Positions 45,233 through 54,310 of a stretch of DNA of 64,000 bases are shown here, in pieces. The notes below the pieces were generated by a model. That model made no database searches, had not been told where the DNA came from, and saw only the letters and a list, made by a program, of their open reading frames with translations. Each line of letters opens with the position of its first letter. The stretch's first letter is position 1. Both the position numbers and the translations under genes were made by a program. The stretch is from Kalaharituber pfeilii (lineage: Eukaryota; Ascomycota; Pezizomycetes; Pezizales; Pezizaceae): the NCBI GenBank assembly GCA_015179045.1, contig WHUZ01000011.1, forward strand, positions 1,423,435 through 1,487,434, in the 5' to 3' direction.

Positions 45233-45545
45233 GGGAATGAACAAACTCAACCATTGTCGCTAAGGTTTTTTGAGATTAGCAGCTTGCACAGCGACCACAC
45301 TTGCTTTCACCAAAATCCCAAACGTAGAAGTAGCTTTTCCCTAGGGGTTTGCTCCGTTGTTTCCTTGGATGGAGGACTCTATTCAAATGGATTCGTATAA
45401 GTAACGATAGATTCAGGTTGTAATAGGAATGAACAAACTCAACTATTGTCGCGAAGGTTTTTAAGATTGGCAGCTAGCACAGCGACCACACTTGCTTTCA
45501 CCAAAATCCCAAACACAGTGGTAGCTTTTCCCTTGTTTGCCATCC
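45233..45545 (+). repeat. Two-copy direct repeat, about 190 bp apart
   Basis: GGAATGAACAAACTCAACCA...CAGCGACCACACTTGCTTTC at 45233-45350 and again from 45427. Confidence 0.85.
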
Positions 45546-46244
45546 GACTCTTCACACCTTGTCATACCACCACATTTGTAAAAATAATAAATGATCCTTA
45601 TGTTGTGGGGTTCAAATACTGCTTGTAGAGAACTGGAATTCTTGCCGAAACAGTGTAGAGCAAATGGGTTATCCTAGGGGTAGGAGCAGTCTAGAACCAG
45701 GATATAGGAGTAGTATCCTCATTATAAATTATGATCATGTGGATCGGCACTGAGAACATGTGTCCGACAAAGCGAAGACCCTATTTCTGGTTGCGGGTAA
45801 CACCACAACAGCGGCATAAACCGTAATCTGGCATATGAGTATCAACAGCCAGTAGAGAAAGGAAGCCTATAGTCAATAGATTGCAAGCACTAGAAGATTT
45901 ATCGGAAACGGAACAGTACCCCACAAGGGGATGATGGAGCATCCCTACCGTTCGACGAGACGTTTGATATCCACCATCGAAAACTATCAACTATGGCAGC
46001 TTGTTGGGAAGAAGAATTTTTCCCAGCCTTAGCAATGGCTCCGTGTGCTCATGGACATACATACCCTTTAGAAGCTACAAGCCTTCTGCATACACTTTGG
46101 CATGGTGACTCTACTGGCAGTACGTACTCTACCTGCGGGGGAGTAATGTCACGGCTTAGCGTGCCATGGTGGCAGAGGGAAGCTGATTACTAGTACGTAT
46201 GGACGTCTAAAGGAGCCAAGATCCTTGACTACGTGCGCAAACTT
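45546..46244. other. Unique sequence without recognised genes
   Basis: An ATG frame at 45993-46193 (66 codons) is the longest and has no recognised motif. No repeats seen. Confidence 0.4.
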
Positions 46245-46552
46245 TGCAGTAAAGAATAGGTGTAAAAGTCCAAATTCATTATGTCAGCTGTCCAAATTTC
46301 ATCACGTCAGCTGTCCAAATACTTTCTTACATAATGAAGTTGGACACCCTAGCACAAAATTTGGACTGTCTTATGGCTACTAGCCAGTAAAATATGTATT
46401 CGGACAGGGGTACTAATGCACAACTTGCGCTATGTCCGAATACATATTTTACTAGCTAGTATCACCAGACGAAAAATATGCTAGTTTCTGCCGAATACTG
46501 CATGGCGCATAAATATGCATTTATCCCCTGTCCAAATACTTATTTTTCTGTC
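46245..46552. mobile_element. MITE, inverted relative of 37203-37479, with nested mini-hairpin
   Basis: The right end CAAATACTTATTTTTCTGTC and the interior (GTCAGCTGTCCAAATACTTT, ATTTGGACTGTCTTATGGCT) match the reverse complement of 37203-37479. The left end is decayed. A 71-bp insert at 46386-46456 is itself an inverted repeat (AGTAAAATATGTATTCGGAC against GTCCGAATACATATTTTACT). Confidence 0.75.
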
Positions 46553-46559
46553 TATGATA

Positions 46560-46962
46560 GAGGGATTTTGCAACATCCGGGTAAAGTTGTTCGGGTAATT
46601 ATTAAGTTAATTAACAGCAAGTATACCGCTTAAACCCATTTTCTTGAGAAAACTTGGATTTCATAACAAAGCATTTTTTTATACACGCGCTTCTGTCTAT
46701 AATATCTTCAGACACTCCTCTATCATTAGAGCCGAAAAAAATGCCTTCTCAAGCAAGTCGTGAAGCAAGTAATGCCAGCCAAACTATACGTATCGCGTGT
46801 GTAGCTATCGCACAGTCTCCTAAGGTTGTACCAAGAATTTTACCCAAGTCGCAATCCCAAGTTGCTTGCAAAATCCCTATTGCTGTTACGGTTATTTTTG
46901 CGCTTAATAATCATGCTTTGTAATTACCCGAACAACTTTACCCAGATGTTGCAAAATCCCTC
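46560..46962. mobile_element. 403-bp TIR element, TA target, carrying a transposase-like start
   Basis: Inverted repeats of about 43 bp (left GAGGGATTTTGCAACATC..., right ...GATGTTGCAAAATCCCTC), flanked by TA at 46558-46559 and 46963-46964. Long TIRs plus TA duplication fit a non-autonomous Tc1/mariner-pogo element made by internal deletion. Confidence 0.85.
46741..46923 (+). pseudogene. Truncated ORF inside the TIR element
   Basis: ATG at 46741, 60 residues: MPSQASREASNASQTIRIAC, then VVPRILPKSQSQ, ending at TAA in the right inverted repeat. The small, polar, Ser/Ala/Gln-rich start could be the remainder of a transposase N-terminus kept after internal deletion. The family is not identified from sequence. 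Confidence 0.4.
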
Positions 46963-46964
46963 TA

Positions 46965-47623
46965 GTAAAATAGGGCATTTTGTGCACATTAAGTGGGTTA
47001 TCCTGGTGCTGAGTCATACGTGAACTGAGTCATTCCCGTCCTAGAGTTTGCTGGCTTAGGCTTCGCTTTCTCCTCTCTCATCTCCGTACTCCTTAGAAAA
47101 CAACGCCGCAGCCCCATCACGATAGCTGCCCCCTCCGCTTTCTATTCCGGCGAAACACACCTTGCAAACCCGCAAACACGCAGCATCTCGCCTTCACAGC
47201 ATCCCCCTTCGCAGCAACTGCCTTCCCCTCCTAGCTCTCAGCAGCTCCTCAGGTACGCCACGCAATACCCCCTCACAGTCTCCCCCCGCAGCAAGAGCAT
47301 CTCACTCAACTTACAGAACTCCTCGTCGCGCACTGAATTTACGCGTGGTGAGTTCACGCGCCGCAGAAGAACTCATACACCGCAGAACTCGCGCCGATTG
47401 TACGCATGCTGAATTCCTGAGGTGTACTCACGCCTAACTTACCTACTGGCCGACTTGCCAGCCTAACACCTTCACATTTTCACTTGCTTGTTGCTTCTTC
47501 ACTTCTCCTTTCACTTTTTGCTAGACTATTCACTGTGTAAAACATTCTGTGCGTAGTGCCTGAATTTTTACAAAGTTAGCACCTTAATTATTTGTGCGCA
47601 ACGCCTAATAATTTTGGTGGAAG
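46965..47623 (+). promoter_or_regulatory. Upstream region of the dioxygenase gene
   Basis: Pyrimidine-rich (CTTTCTCCTCTCTCATCTCC at 47066) and C-rich to about 47440, then AT-richer up to the ATG at 47624 (context TGGAAGATGTC). No TATA box stands out. Reading frames here have biased composition and are unlikely to be genes. Confidence 0.35.
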
Positions 47624-49412
47624 ATGTCGGACGCGGAAGGAGAAAGGAGATTTGAGAGAGTTCGAGAGGTGAATGCTGAGGTGGAGGCAATAATGCCCAT
47701 TGGGAAGCCCGGGGAGTATGCTGAAGTCTTCCACAGGCATATCCGGAGCTTGGTGAATTCGTTTAATAAGCTTCCAATTATTTCAACTACCGTTTCCTTT
47801 CAAGCCTTAATGGCTGATCAAAACAAAAAAATTAAGCGCTCTGATGTAGAGCACGATCAACTTTTTGAATAGGCCACGTTAACGGAAGTGAGTGGAAGGT
47901 GGATGTCTTCGGAAGGTAGTGAATTACTGGTTTTTTGGAAGGGGGGATTAAATGTAAGTATGCGTTTTTTTTTTTGGGGGGGGGGTTATATAACAGGCTA
48001 TGACCCTATGGCAAAAATCTATATACCTGATCCGGCTGCCCTCTACGTCCTCCTGCTTTCACTCCGGTTACCTGCCGGCTGCCCTCCACGTCCTCCTGCT
48101 TTCACCCTGGTTACCCTCCGGCCACCCCCCACGTCCTCCTGCTTTGACTCCGGTTGCCCTCCGGCTGCCCTCCACGTCCTCCTACTTTCACTCCGGTTAC
48201 CCGCCGGTTGCCCTCCACGTCCTCCTGCTTTCACCCCGGTTACCCTCCGGCTACCCTCCACGTCCTCCTGCTTTCACTCCGGTTGCCCTCCGGCTACCCT
48301 CCGCGTCCTCCTGCTTTCACTCCGGTTACCCTCCGGCTGCCCTCCACGTCCTCCTACTTTCACTCCGGTTACCCTCCGGCTACCCTCCACGTCCTCCTAC
48401 TTTCACTCCGGTTACCCTCCGGCTACCCTTCGCGTCCTCCTACTTTCACTCCGGTTACCCTCCGGCTGCCCTCCACGTCCTCCTACTTTCACTCCGGTTA
48501 CCCTCCGGCTGCCCTCCGCGTCCTCCTACTTTCACTCCGGTTGCCCTCCGGCTACCCTCCGCATCCTCCTACTTTCACTCCGGTTGCCCTCCGGTTACCC
48601 TCAACGTCCTCCTACTCCCTCGGAGGGTAGCCGGCTACCCTCCGGTCACCCTCTACGTCCTCCTACTCCCACTCCTCGTTTTATTTATTTGCTGTTGCGT
48701 ATATATACTAACTTAAATATAGTATCCCATTGGAAAATCGGCAGGTATTCAAATGCTAAAAGATACTGTTACAGCCATTGATTCCTTAGAAGAGGAATAT
48801 TCACCACCTCCTCCAGGGAAAGAGGATTGCCGTTACTCTAGAGTGGCTTTACTTTGTCAAAGACACTCTACTTTTGGAGTATATCACTTGGCATATTGGA
48901 TGCAGAAAGGACATACTTTTACTCTACCTACTTTATCTAGGCATATTGGATCTGCCGGCTACAAGCAGCGGGCTGTAGGTGCTTTCTTTAATAATATTTC
49001 TCAATTAATTCAAGTTATTGGAATGCTTTTTTTAGTTATTGATCCTGATTGTTATTTACGTTATTGGAGGCTTTTTCAGGAAGATTGTTCTAATAATGTA
49101 CCATGTTCTTTGCTGAACACTTCTCGTCATGCCTGTTTTTATGGACTTGCTTTATTGCGGAATACTCAAGTTGAAGCTCACAAAAACTATAATGATACTC
49201 CTGATGGTTGGGTGGCTATGTGTTGTTGGGGAAACTTTCCTGGGGGAGAGTTAGTTTTACCTGATTTAGGGATGAAGTTAAAGTTTCAGCAAGGGGATGT
49301 TATTTTTTTTCGTTCTCGTTTACTGGAGCATTTTGTTGCGGACTTTGATGGTGCTCGTTCCAGTATTGTTTTTTTTTCACATGAGAAGATTTTAAATAAA
49401 ACTTGGCTTTAA
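47624..49412 (+). pseudogene. TET/JBP-like 2-oxoglutarate/Fe(II) dioxygenase, two exons, one in-frame TAG
   Basis: Exon 1 is 47624-47953, intron 47954-48722 (donor GTAAGTATG, acceptor AAATATAG), exon 2 is 48723-49412; the phase is kept (338 codons plus stop). Exon 1 reads MSDAEGERRFERVREVNAEV...DVEHDQLFE, then TAG at 47870-47872, then ATLTEVSGRWMSSEG...FWKGGLN in the same frame. A CAG-to-TAG change would explain the break. Exon 2 holds the double-stranded beta-helix: LALLRNTQVEAHKNYNDTPDGW, CCWGNFPGGELVLPDLG, FQQGDVIFFRSRLLEHFV and GARSSIVFF. In the fungal TET/JBP family these supply the Fe-binding His-x-Asp and distal His and the 2-oxoglutarate-binding Arg, for oxidation of 5-methylpyrimidines in nucleic acid. 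Here the first motif is H-K-N, so Fe binding may be impaired. Substrate and activity are inferred from family only. Confidence 0.75.
48020..48690 (+). repeat. 43-bp minisatellite in the intron of the dioxygenase gene
   Basis: About 14 units of CCTCCACGTCCTCCTACTTT + CACTCCGGTTACCCTCCGGC + TAC, with A/G, T/C and C/G variants between units. 43 is not a multiple of three, so reading frames cycle through the units and stay open without meaning. Confidence 0.93.
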
Positions 49413-49451
49413 ACTCGATTAATCTTTGTGCGGCATCTCCCTGAGATGGAC

Positions 49452-50212
49452 TGTAATGCCCCGGTTCCATATGACTAAACTCTAGTGGAACCGGAGCAAT
49501 CTGTTTTGATTTTGTGATTTTTTTTGTGGCTTAATGTATTAACTGTAGAACATTAATGTCACGCGCGGCGGCGGGTGGCGGCGGGTGGCGGCGGGTGCTG
49601 CCTGTCACAAATCTCAATCAGTTACCCTGAACTATTTTAAGGTCCACCGGGTTCAAGGAATCTCATTACTTGCCCACTAGCACAGTTTTGGATAATGACA
49701 AGTATACTTTTGGATAAGCTTAAGGGTTATGATTACACTGGTTGGATAACAATAATTGTACTGAGGCACGGCACTTTAGGAATTACGCTTTTTGGATAAC
49801 ATCGATCATGCTGAAGACACGGAGCTTAAGGAAGCCTTTCTACATCTCTCTATTTCTGTGTTGCCCTCTCCTATATTTAAAGACTCCTTTTCCACCCCAT
49901 ACTCTAGACCCCTCAAGCAATAAATATATACTCTCCTGGCTATACTTTTTCCTCTATAACTATAAGCAGCGTTCTGCTTAAACCTGTGAGCATTGCGTGG
50001 CCCGCCTGACTCGATCTGTGACTCCGTCCTGGCTACTAGCTCCCTGAGGCCGGACGTTGGCGGAGATAATGGACTGGGCGGCGGAGTAGACGGAGGATTT
50101 ATTACACGTTCATTCTCATTTTATGGTTTTATTTGCGAGTTACTATTCAGTTACTGTCTTGCATGTATCTAAACCCTCGCCATAGCCTACAAGGCGGCAC
50201 ACGAGTAATGCA

Positions 50213-50248
<36 letters not shown>

Positions 50249-50265
50249 GAGGCCGGTCTGTTACA
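49452..50265 (+). mobile_element. Solo LTR with a nested LINE fragment
   Basis: TGTAATGCCCCGGTTCC...GGCCGGTCTGTTACA. The LTR is about 611 bp without the insert. It has GGCGGCGGGT repeats near 49565, TATTTAAAGACTCC near 49872 and AATAAATATAT near 49920. It sits in an inverted piece of the 25150/52820 segment (50266-50400). Flanking 5-mers do not match. Confidence 0.7.
50054..50243 (+). mobile_element. 190-bp LINE 3' end with 13-bp target duplication
   Basis: Flanked by TCCCTGAGGCCGG at 50041-50053 and 50244-50256. Includes the last ORF2 codons (MDWAAE-stop, compare LDWAAS-stop in the 26-kb LINE), the hairpin tail at 50174-50210 and a poly(A) of about 30. Confidence 0.93.
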
Positions 50266-50400
50266 CTGCTAAGGGATACGGCTGATTCAGGGTAACAGTA
50301 GTTTCGCAAGCGCTGAATGGAAGAGGCTTGACATAAGAGGCTTGCAGGAGTTCAACGGTTCCAGTTTAGCGGCAATGGCAGGTGAAAGGCAGAGAAGATC
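50266..50400 (-). repeat. Inverted fragment of the subtelomeric block
   Basis: Reverse complement of about 25148-25255 and 52820-52935 (GCTTGACATAAGAGGCTTGC, GTTCAACGGTTCCAGTTTAG). Confidence 0.8.
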
Positions 50401-50459
50401 AGGTATTGAATTAGATTCATAACCTATTTACTATACAATGCCTTAGAGTTAGGGGCAAT

Positions 50460-50960
50460 GCACTTCTGAACCTATATATCTATATCGTTCCATGCGGAAC
50501 GGTTTCCACCAATGCCTATACCTCTATATCATTCTGTACGGAACAGTTTCCTACCTATGCCTATGCCTCTATATTGTTCCGTGTAGAACTGTTTCCTACC
50601 TATAGCTATACCTCTATATCAGTCCGTGCGGAACAGTTTCCCACCTATGCCTATGCTTCTATATCATTCCGTATGGACTAGGAATGGTTTCCCACCTATG
50701 CCTATGCCTCTATAACGTTCCGTGCGGAACGGATGGGCCTTGAGCTTAAGCTCAAGGCCTTCGGGTCTGAACAGGCTCAAGGCCTTCCACCAGGAAGCAA
50801 TGCTCCTATGGTTCCACCTATACCTATACCTCTATATCGTTCCATGCACAATGGATAGGCTCGAGGCCTTCCAGCCAGACGAGGCTCAAGTCCTTCTGCC
50901 CCGAAGCAATACCCCCCATGGTCCTATCTATACCTATACCTTTATAGCATTTCGTGTGGA
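50460..50960 (+). repeat. 45-bp tandem repeat with near-palindromic core
   Basis: CCTCTATATCGTTCCGTGCG plus GAACGGTTTCC..., five to six regular units to 50720 (spacing 44-46 bp), degenerate to 50960. The core GTTCCGTGCGGAAC is a near palindrome. Confidence 0.85.
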
Positions 50961-51039
50961 ACAGCTGGGTTGATTACAAGCGGCACAAGGTTTTTCTTCA
51001 CAATTAGGAAAAAAAATGCAAAGGCCCGCCGGCTGTCTA

Positions 51040-51330
51040 CCAGGTTCAGCTCATTCTAGCTCATCTCATGGTGTCAGATCGGAGCTGTTGTAGGTATGAA
51101 ACGCAGTTCATTCCACCTGATCTCACGCCAGTGGGTCGGGGCTGCCACATCTATCAAATTCAGCTCATTCTGCATTATCTCGTGGCGTCGAATCGGGCTG
51201 GCCGTACATGTCAAATTCACCTCATCTCTGGCCGTCGGGCCATACCTGCTCTACCAGTCAAATTCTCAGCTCATTGCAGCTCATTTCGTGCCCTTGGGTC
51301 GGAACTGCCATACATATCTCATGCCGAAAT
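51040..51330 (+). repeat. Degenerate 55-65-bp repeat
   Basis: GTCAAATTCAGCTCATTCTG and CTCGTGGCGTCGAATCGGGC-type units. A fragment also lies near 30220-30310. Confidence 0.65.
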
Positions 51331-51590
51331 GGCTGCCGAAATGGCTACTGAGTTCGCTGCCACAATAGCTGCCGAAATGGCTACCGAAATGCGTACTGAA
51401 ATGGCTGCTGAAAATGGCCGCTGAAATGGCTGCCAAAATACGTGCCGGAATGGCTACCAAAATGCATGCAGAAAAGGCTGCTGAAATGGCAGCCGAAATG
51501 GCTACCGAAATGCGTGCTGAAATGGCTGCCAAAATGGCTATCGAAATGCATTCTGAAATGGCTGCTAAAATGGCTACCGAAATGGCTACT
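51325..51590 (+). repeat. GAAATGGC array interrupted by a LINE-derived insert
   Basis: CTGAAATGGCTGCCAAAATG-type units. The array resumes at 51945 after the insert. Confidence 0.85.
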
Positions 51591-51944
51591 ACTTTAGGCA
51601 TGATCCGAGGGGTCAGATGGTTACGAAAAAAGGCAATATTGGAGGAAGAAGGAAAAAAGACGAGCTCCGTCGTAGCCTACCTGGAGACAGAGACGAAAGC
51701 AGACAAGGTGAAACTCGGAGGACGGTGGCTGAGGACGAGCGTGTACGAGACGGACAGAGGAAGGAAGTAGACAGGCTCGGTACACGAGGACTTCACACGA
51801 GGACCTCTCTCCCGCATCATGTATGGACTCCGCGGGTAACATATGTAGTTAGAAGACATTTTTATTTAAGTTTCTTAATATTAAAAACCTCGCCATAGCC
51901 CGTAGGGCGGCATGCGAGTAATGAAAAAAAAAAAAAAAAAAAAA
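51591..51944 (+). mobile_element. ORF1-to-tail retrocopy, 354 bp
   Basis: Flanked by GAAATGGCTACT at 51579-51590 and 51945-51956. Codes MIRGVRWLRKKAILEEEGKK, SSVVAYLETETKADKVKLGG and RWLRTSVYETDRGRK-stop (51603-51770). This is a LINE ORF1 segment homologous to 60421-60651. About 115 bp of UTR, the hairpin tail (51888-51923) and poly(A) follow. No ORF2 sequence is present. Confidence 0.88.
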
Positions 51945-52139
51945 AGAAATGGCTACTGGAATGGCTAGGGCCTGTCAAATTCAGCTTATTCCACTTCATC
52001 TTGTACCATCGGGTCGCACCAACTATACATATCAAGTGTATGCTGCCATTGCACTGCAAAGCTGCACTGCCATTGCACTGCGAAGCTGCGCTGCCATTGC
52101 GCTTCAAAAGTGCGGTGCTGCTATACATTTCGTGCTACG

Positions 52140-52215
52140 GCCGCTCCATGGTTTCTTGGCATAGGTGCTATACATTTCGTGCTACGGCTGCTCCATGGTT
52201 TCTTGGCATAGGTGC
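52140..52215 (+). repeat. Two direct copies of the foldback arm
   Basis: GCTCCATGGTTTCTTGGCAT twice, with GCTATACATTTCGTGCTACG between. Same arm as the 23780 hairpin. Confidence 0.8.
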
Positions 52216-52494
52216 TATACATTTCATGATGTTGAAAGAGACTCGCCATACCTGAGATATTGACCTCATTCTGCCATTCTCGTGTCATCGATTGGGCCCT
52301 ATGGTACGTGTCAGATAATTTCAATTTTCGCGAATGAAAGGGACCCGCCATACATACGAAATTGCACTTATCATGCCAGTCTCGTGCCATCCAACGGGCC
52401 CTACGGTACGTGTCAGATTCAGCTCACGTTCACGATGTTGAAAGGGACCCGTCATATATATGAAATGCACACATTGTCCTTACGGCCGCCACAC

Positions 52495-52575
52495 ACCAAG
52501 CCACGACCGCTGGGAAGCCACGACCGCCGGCAAGCCACGACCGCTGGGAAGCCACGACCGCCGGCAAGCCATGAC
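52495..52575 (+). repeat. 17-18-bp minisatellite
   Basis: AAGCCACGACCGCTGGG and AAGCCACGACCGCCGGC alternate, five units. Confidence 0.88.
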
Positions 52576-52809
52576 CGCCTCCCGTCTCCCGTCGGCAAGC
52601 TCATAGAACCGGCTAGCTATAGGGAGCTAGCAAGCTGCCAGTATAGCCCGCCTGCCACTATAGCCCTCCTGCCAGTATTGCCTGCCTACCAGTATGGCCC
52701 ACCCGCCATTATAGGCCGCCTGCTAGGACCCATATGGTTCATATGTTCTTGTTATTCTTGTCAATCCCTAGATCTAATTCAGTACTTGGTCTTCTCTGCC
52801 TTTTCACCA

Positions 52810-53232
52810 TAGTCTGGCATCGCCGCTGAACTGGAACCACTGAACTACTACCGGCAAGCTTCTCCTGTCAAGGCTCTGCCGTTCAGCGCTTGAGAAGCTA
52901 CTGTTACCCTGAACCGGTCGTATCCGTTAGCAGCACCAGCTCGCCGCCGCGTGACAATTGGAGCTCAGCTTGTGCCCTTGCGTCAGCACAGCCATGTGTA
53001 TCTAATGGTGAAATGGCTGGTGAGTTGGCAGCCGAAATAGCACCCGAAATGCATGCTGAAAAGGCTGCTGAAATGGCTACCGAAATGGCTACCGAAATGC
53101 GTACTGCAACCGCTGCCGAAATGGCTGCTGAAATGGCCGCTGAACTGGCAGCCGAAATGGCTACCGAAATGCGTGCTGAAAAGGCTGCTGAAATGGCTGC
53201 CCAAACGGCTACCGGAATGGCTACCGAGATGG
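52810..53232 (+). repeat. Third copy of the GAAATGGC segment
   Basis: CATAGTCTGGCATCGCCGCT through the array matches 25143-25575 and 59210-59585. The right side is cut by the LTR at 53233. Confidence 0.88.
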
Positions 53233-53988
53233 TGTAATAAACTGGTCTGGGTGGGGTCGGCGGGTCGGGATTTCGGGGTCTCAGGGGGTCCAGGGTACCG
53301 GAACCGGGTACGGGGCGGGCGGCAGACGATTTCACAGCGGAGGCAGAGGCAGAGGCAGACGCAGAGGCAGAGGCGGTCGGAGCTATGTGATGCCGAGAGG
53401 TAGATGTATTGAAAAGCTAAATACACACCTTGGGTAGAATACAAGTTGGTGCGTGGAGAAGCAAGAGGGAGGAGGGCGGAGGGCCTCTTTTATAGAAAGC
53501 CCTCGGTGGCAAATCCAAGCAAACAAACAAACGAACAAACAAACAAACGAAGTACATGGAAAACCAAGGAAACGACTGGAAGTACATGGAAGGCCAAGGA
53601 AATGACTGGAAGCGGGTAGAAGCATGAGGAATATCCGGGAATGAGCTCAGTGATACCTGTTGCTGGTGGATTCCGAGGTCTTCCAGCAGATTCTAAGGCT
53701 TTGTGGCAGGTTCGACGTCTTTTCGGCAGGTTCTGGGGATCCGAGTTCTTCTACCAGATTCTGGCACGTTCTTCCGGTTCGGGTTTGTAAGCGATGACTA
53801 GAATGCTGGCGGCCATGTTGCTCCCGTGAGCTCACAGGTGTAGGGACATATATGGGAATGCTAGAAGGAGTATACCGAGTTACGAGGGGGTCAGAGTCAG
53901 CTGCACGTGTGCAAATACTGGCATATAGTTTCTTGATTGCCAGTATAGGACCGGAGCTGGAGGGTTTTGGGCGAGGGGTCCGATTACA
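53233..53988 (-). mobile_element. Solo LTR (TGTAACAATCC family), 756 bp, with target duplication
   Basis: TGTAATAAACTGGTCTGGGT...GGTCCGATTACA on the plus strand, flanked by GATGG at 53228-53232 and 53989-53993. Lies in a GAAATGGC array. Confidence 0.9.
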
Positions 53989-53993
53989 GATGG

Positions 53994-54310
53994 CTAGTGA
54001 AATGGCTGGTAAAGTAGCTACCGAAATGGCTACTGGAATGGTGGAAGGCCTGACCCAACAGCACGAGATGAATATATGCTGCTATTGCACTCCGAAGATG
54101 CGCTACCATTGCGCTGCTCAAGTACGGTGCCATTGCACTGCTGCCATTGTGCTGCTGCAAAGGTGCACTGCGAATGTATGCTGCTATTGCACTCCGAAGA
54201 CGCACTGCCATTGCACTGGGAAGATTTACAGCCATTGCGTGTTACGGGCGTGAGGGGATAGGCTCCGGTAGGCGTGGGAAGGTTCTGGATGTTACGGCTA
54301 CGGAGGAGTG
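53994..54310 (+). repeat. GCCATTGC-rich subtelomeric repeat
   Basis: GCTGCTATTGCACTCCGAAG and GCCATTGCACTGCTGCCATT units. The same segment is at 62718-62999, including GAAGGTTCTGGATGTTACGG near the end. Confidence 0.82.

Noticed and set aside
47162..47437. 91-codon Ser/Arg-rich ORF upstream of the dioxygenase gene
   Set aside because: Composition-driven C-rich sequence without splice or family evidence; treated as promoter/leader.
48000..48716. Long open frames of 238-297 codons across the dioxygenase intron
   Set aside because: They are produced by a stop-free 43-bp minisatellite read in cycling frames. Donor and acceptor sites exclude it.
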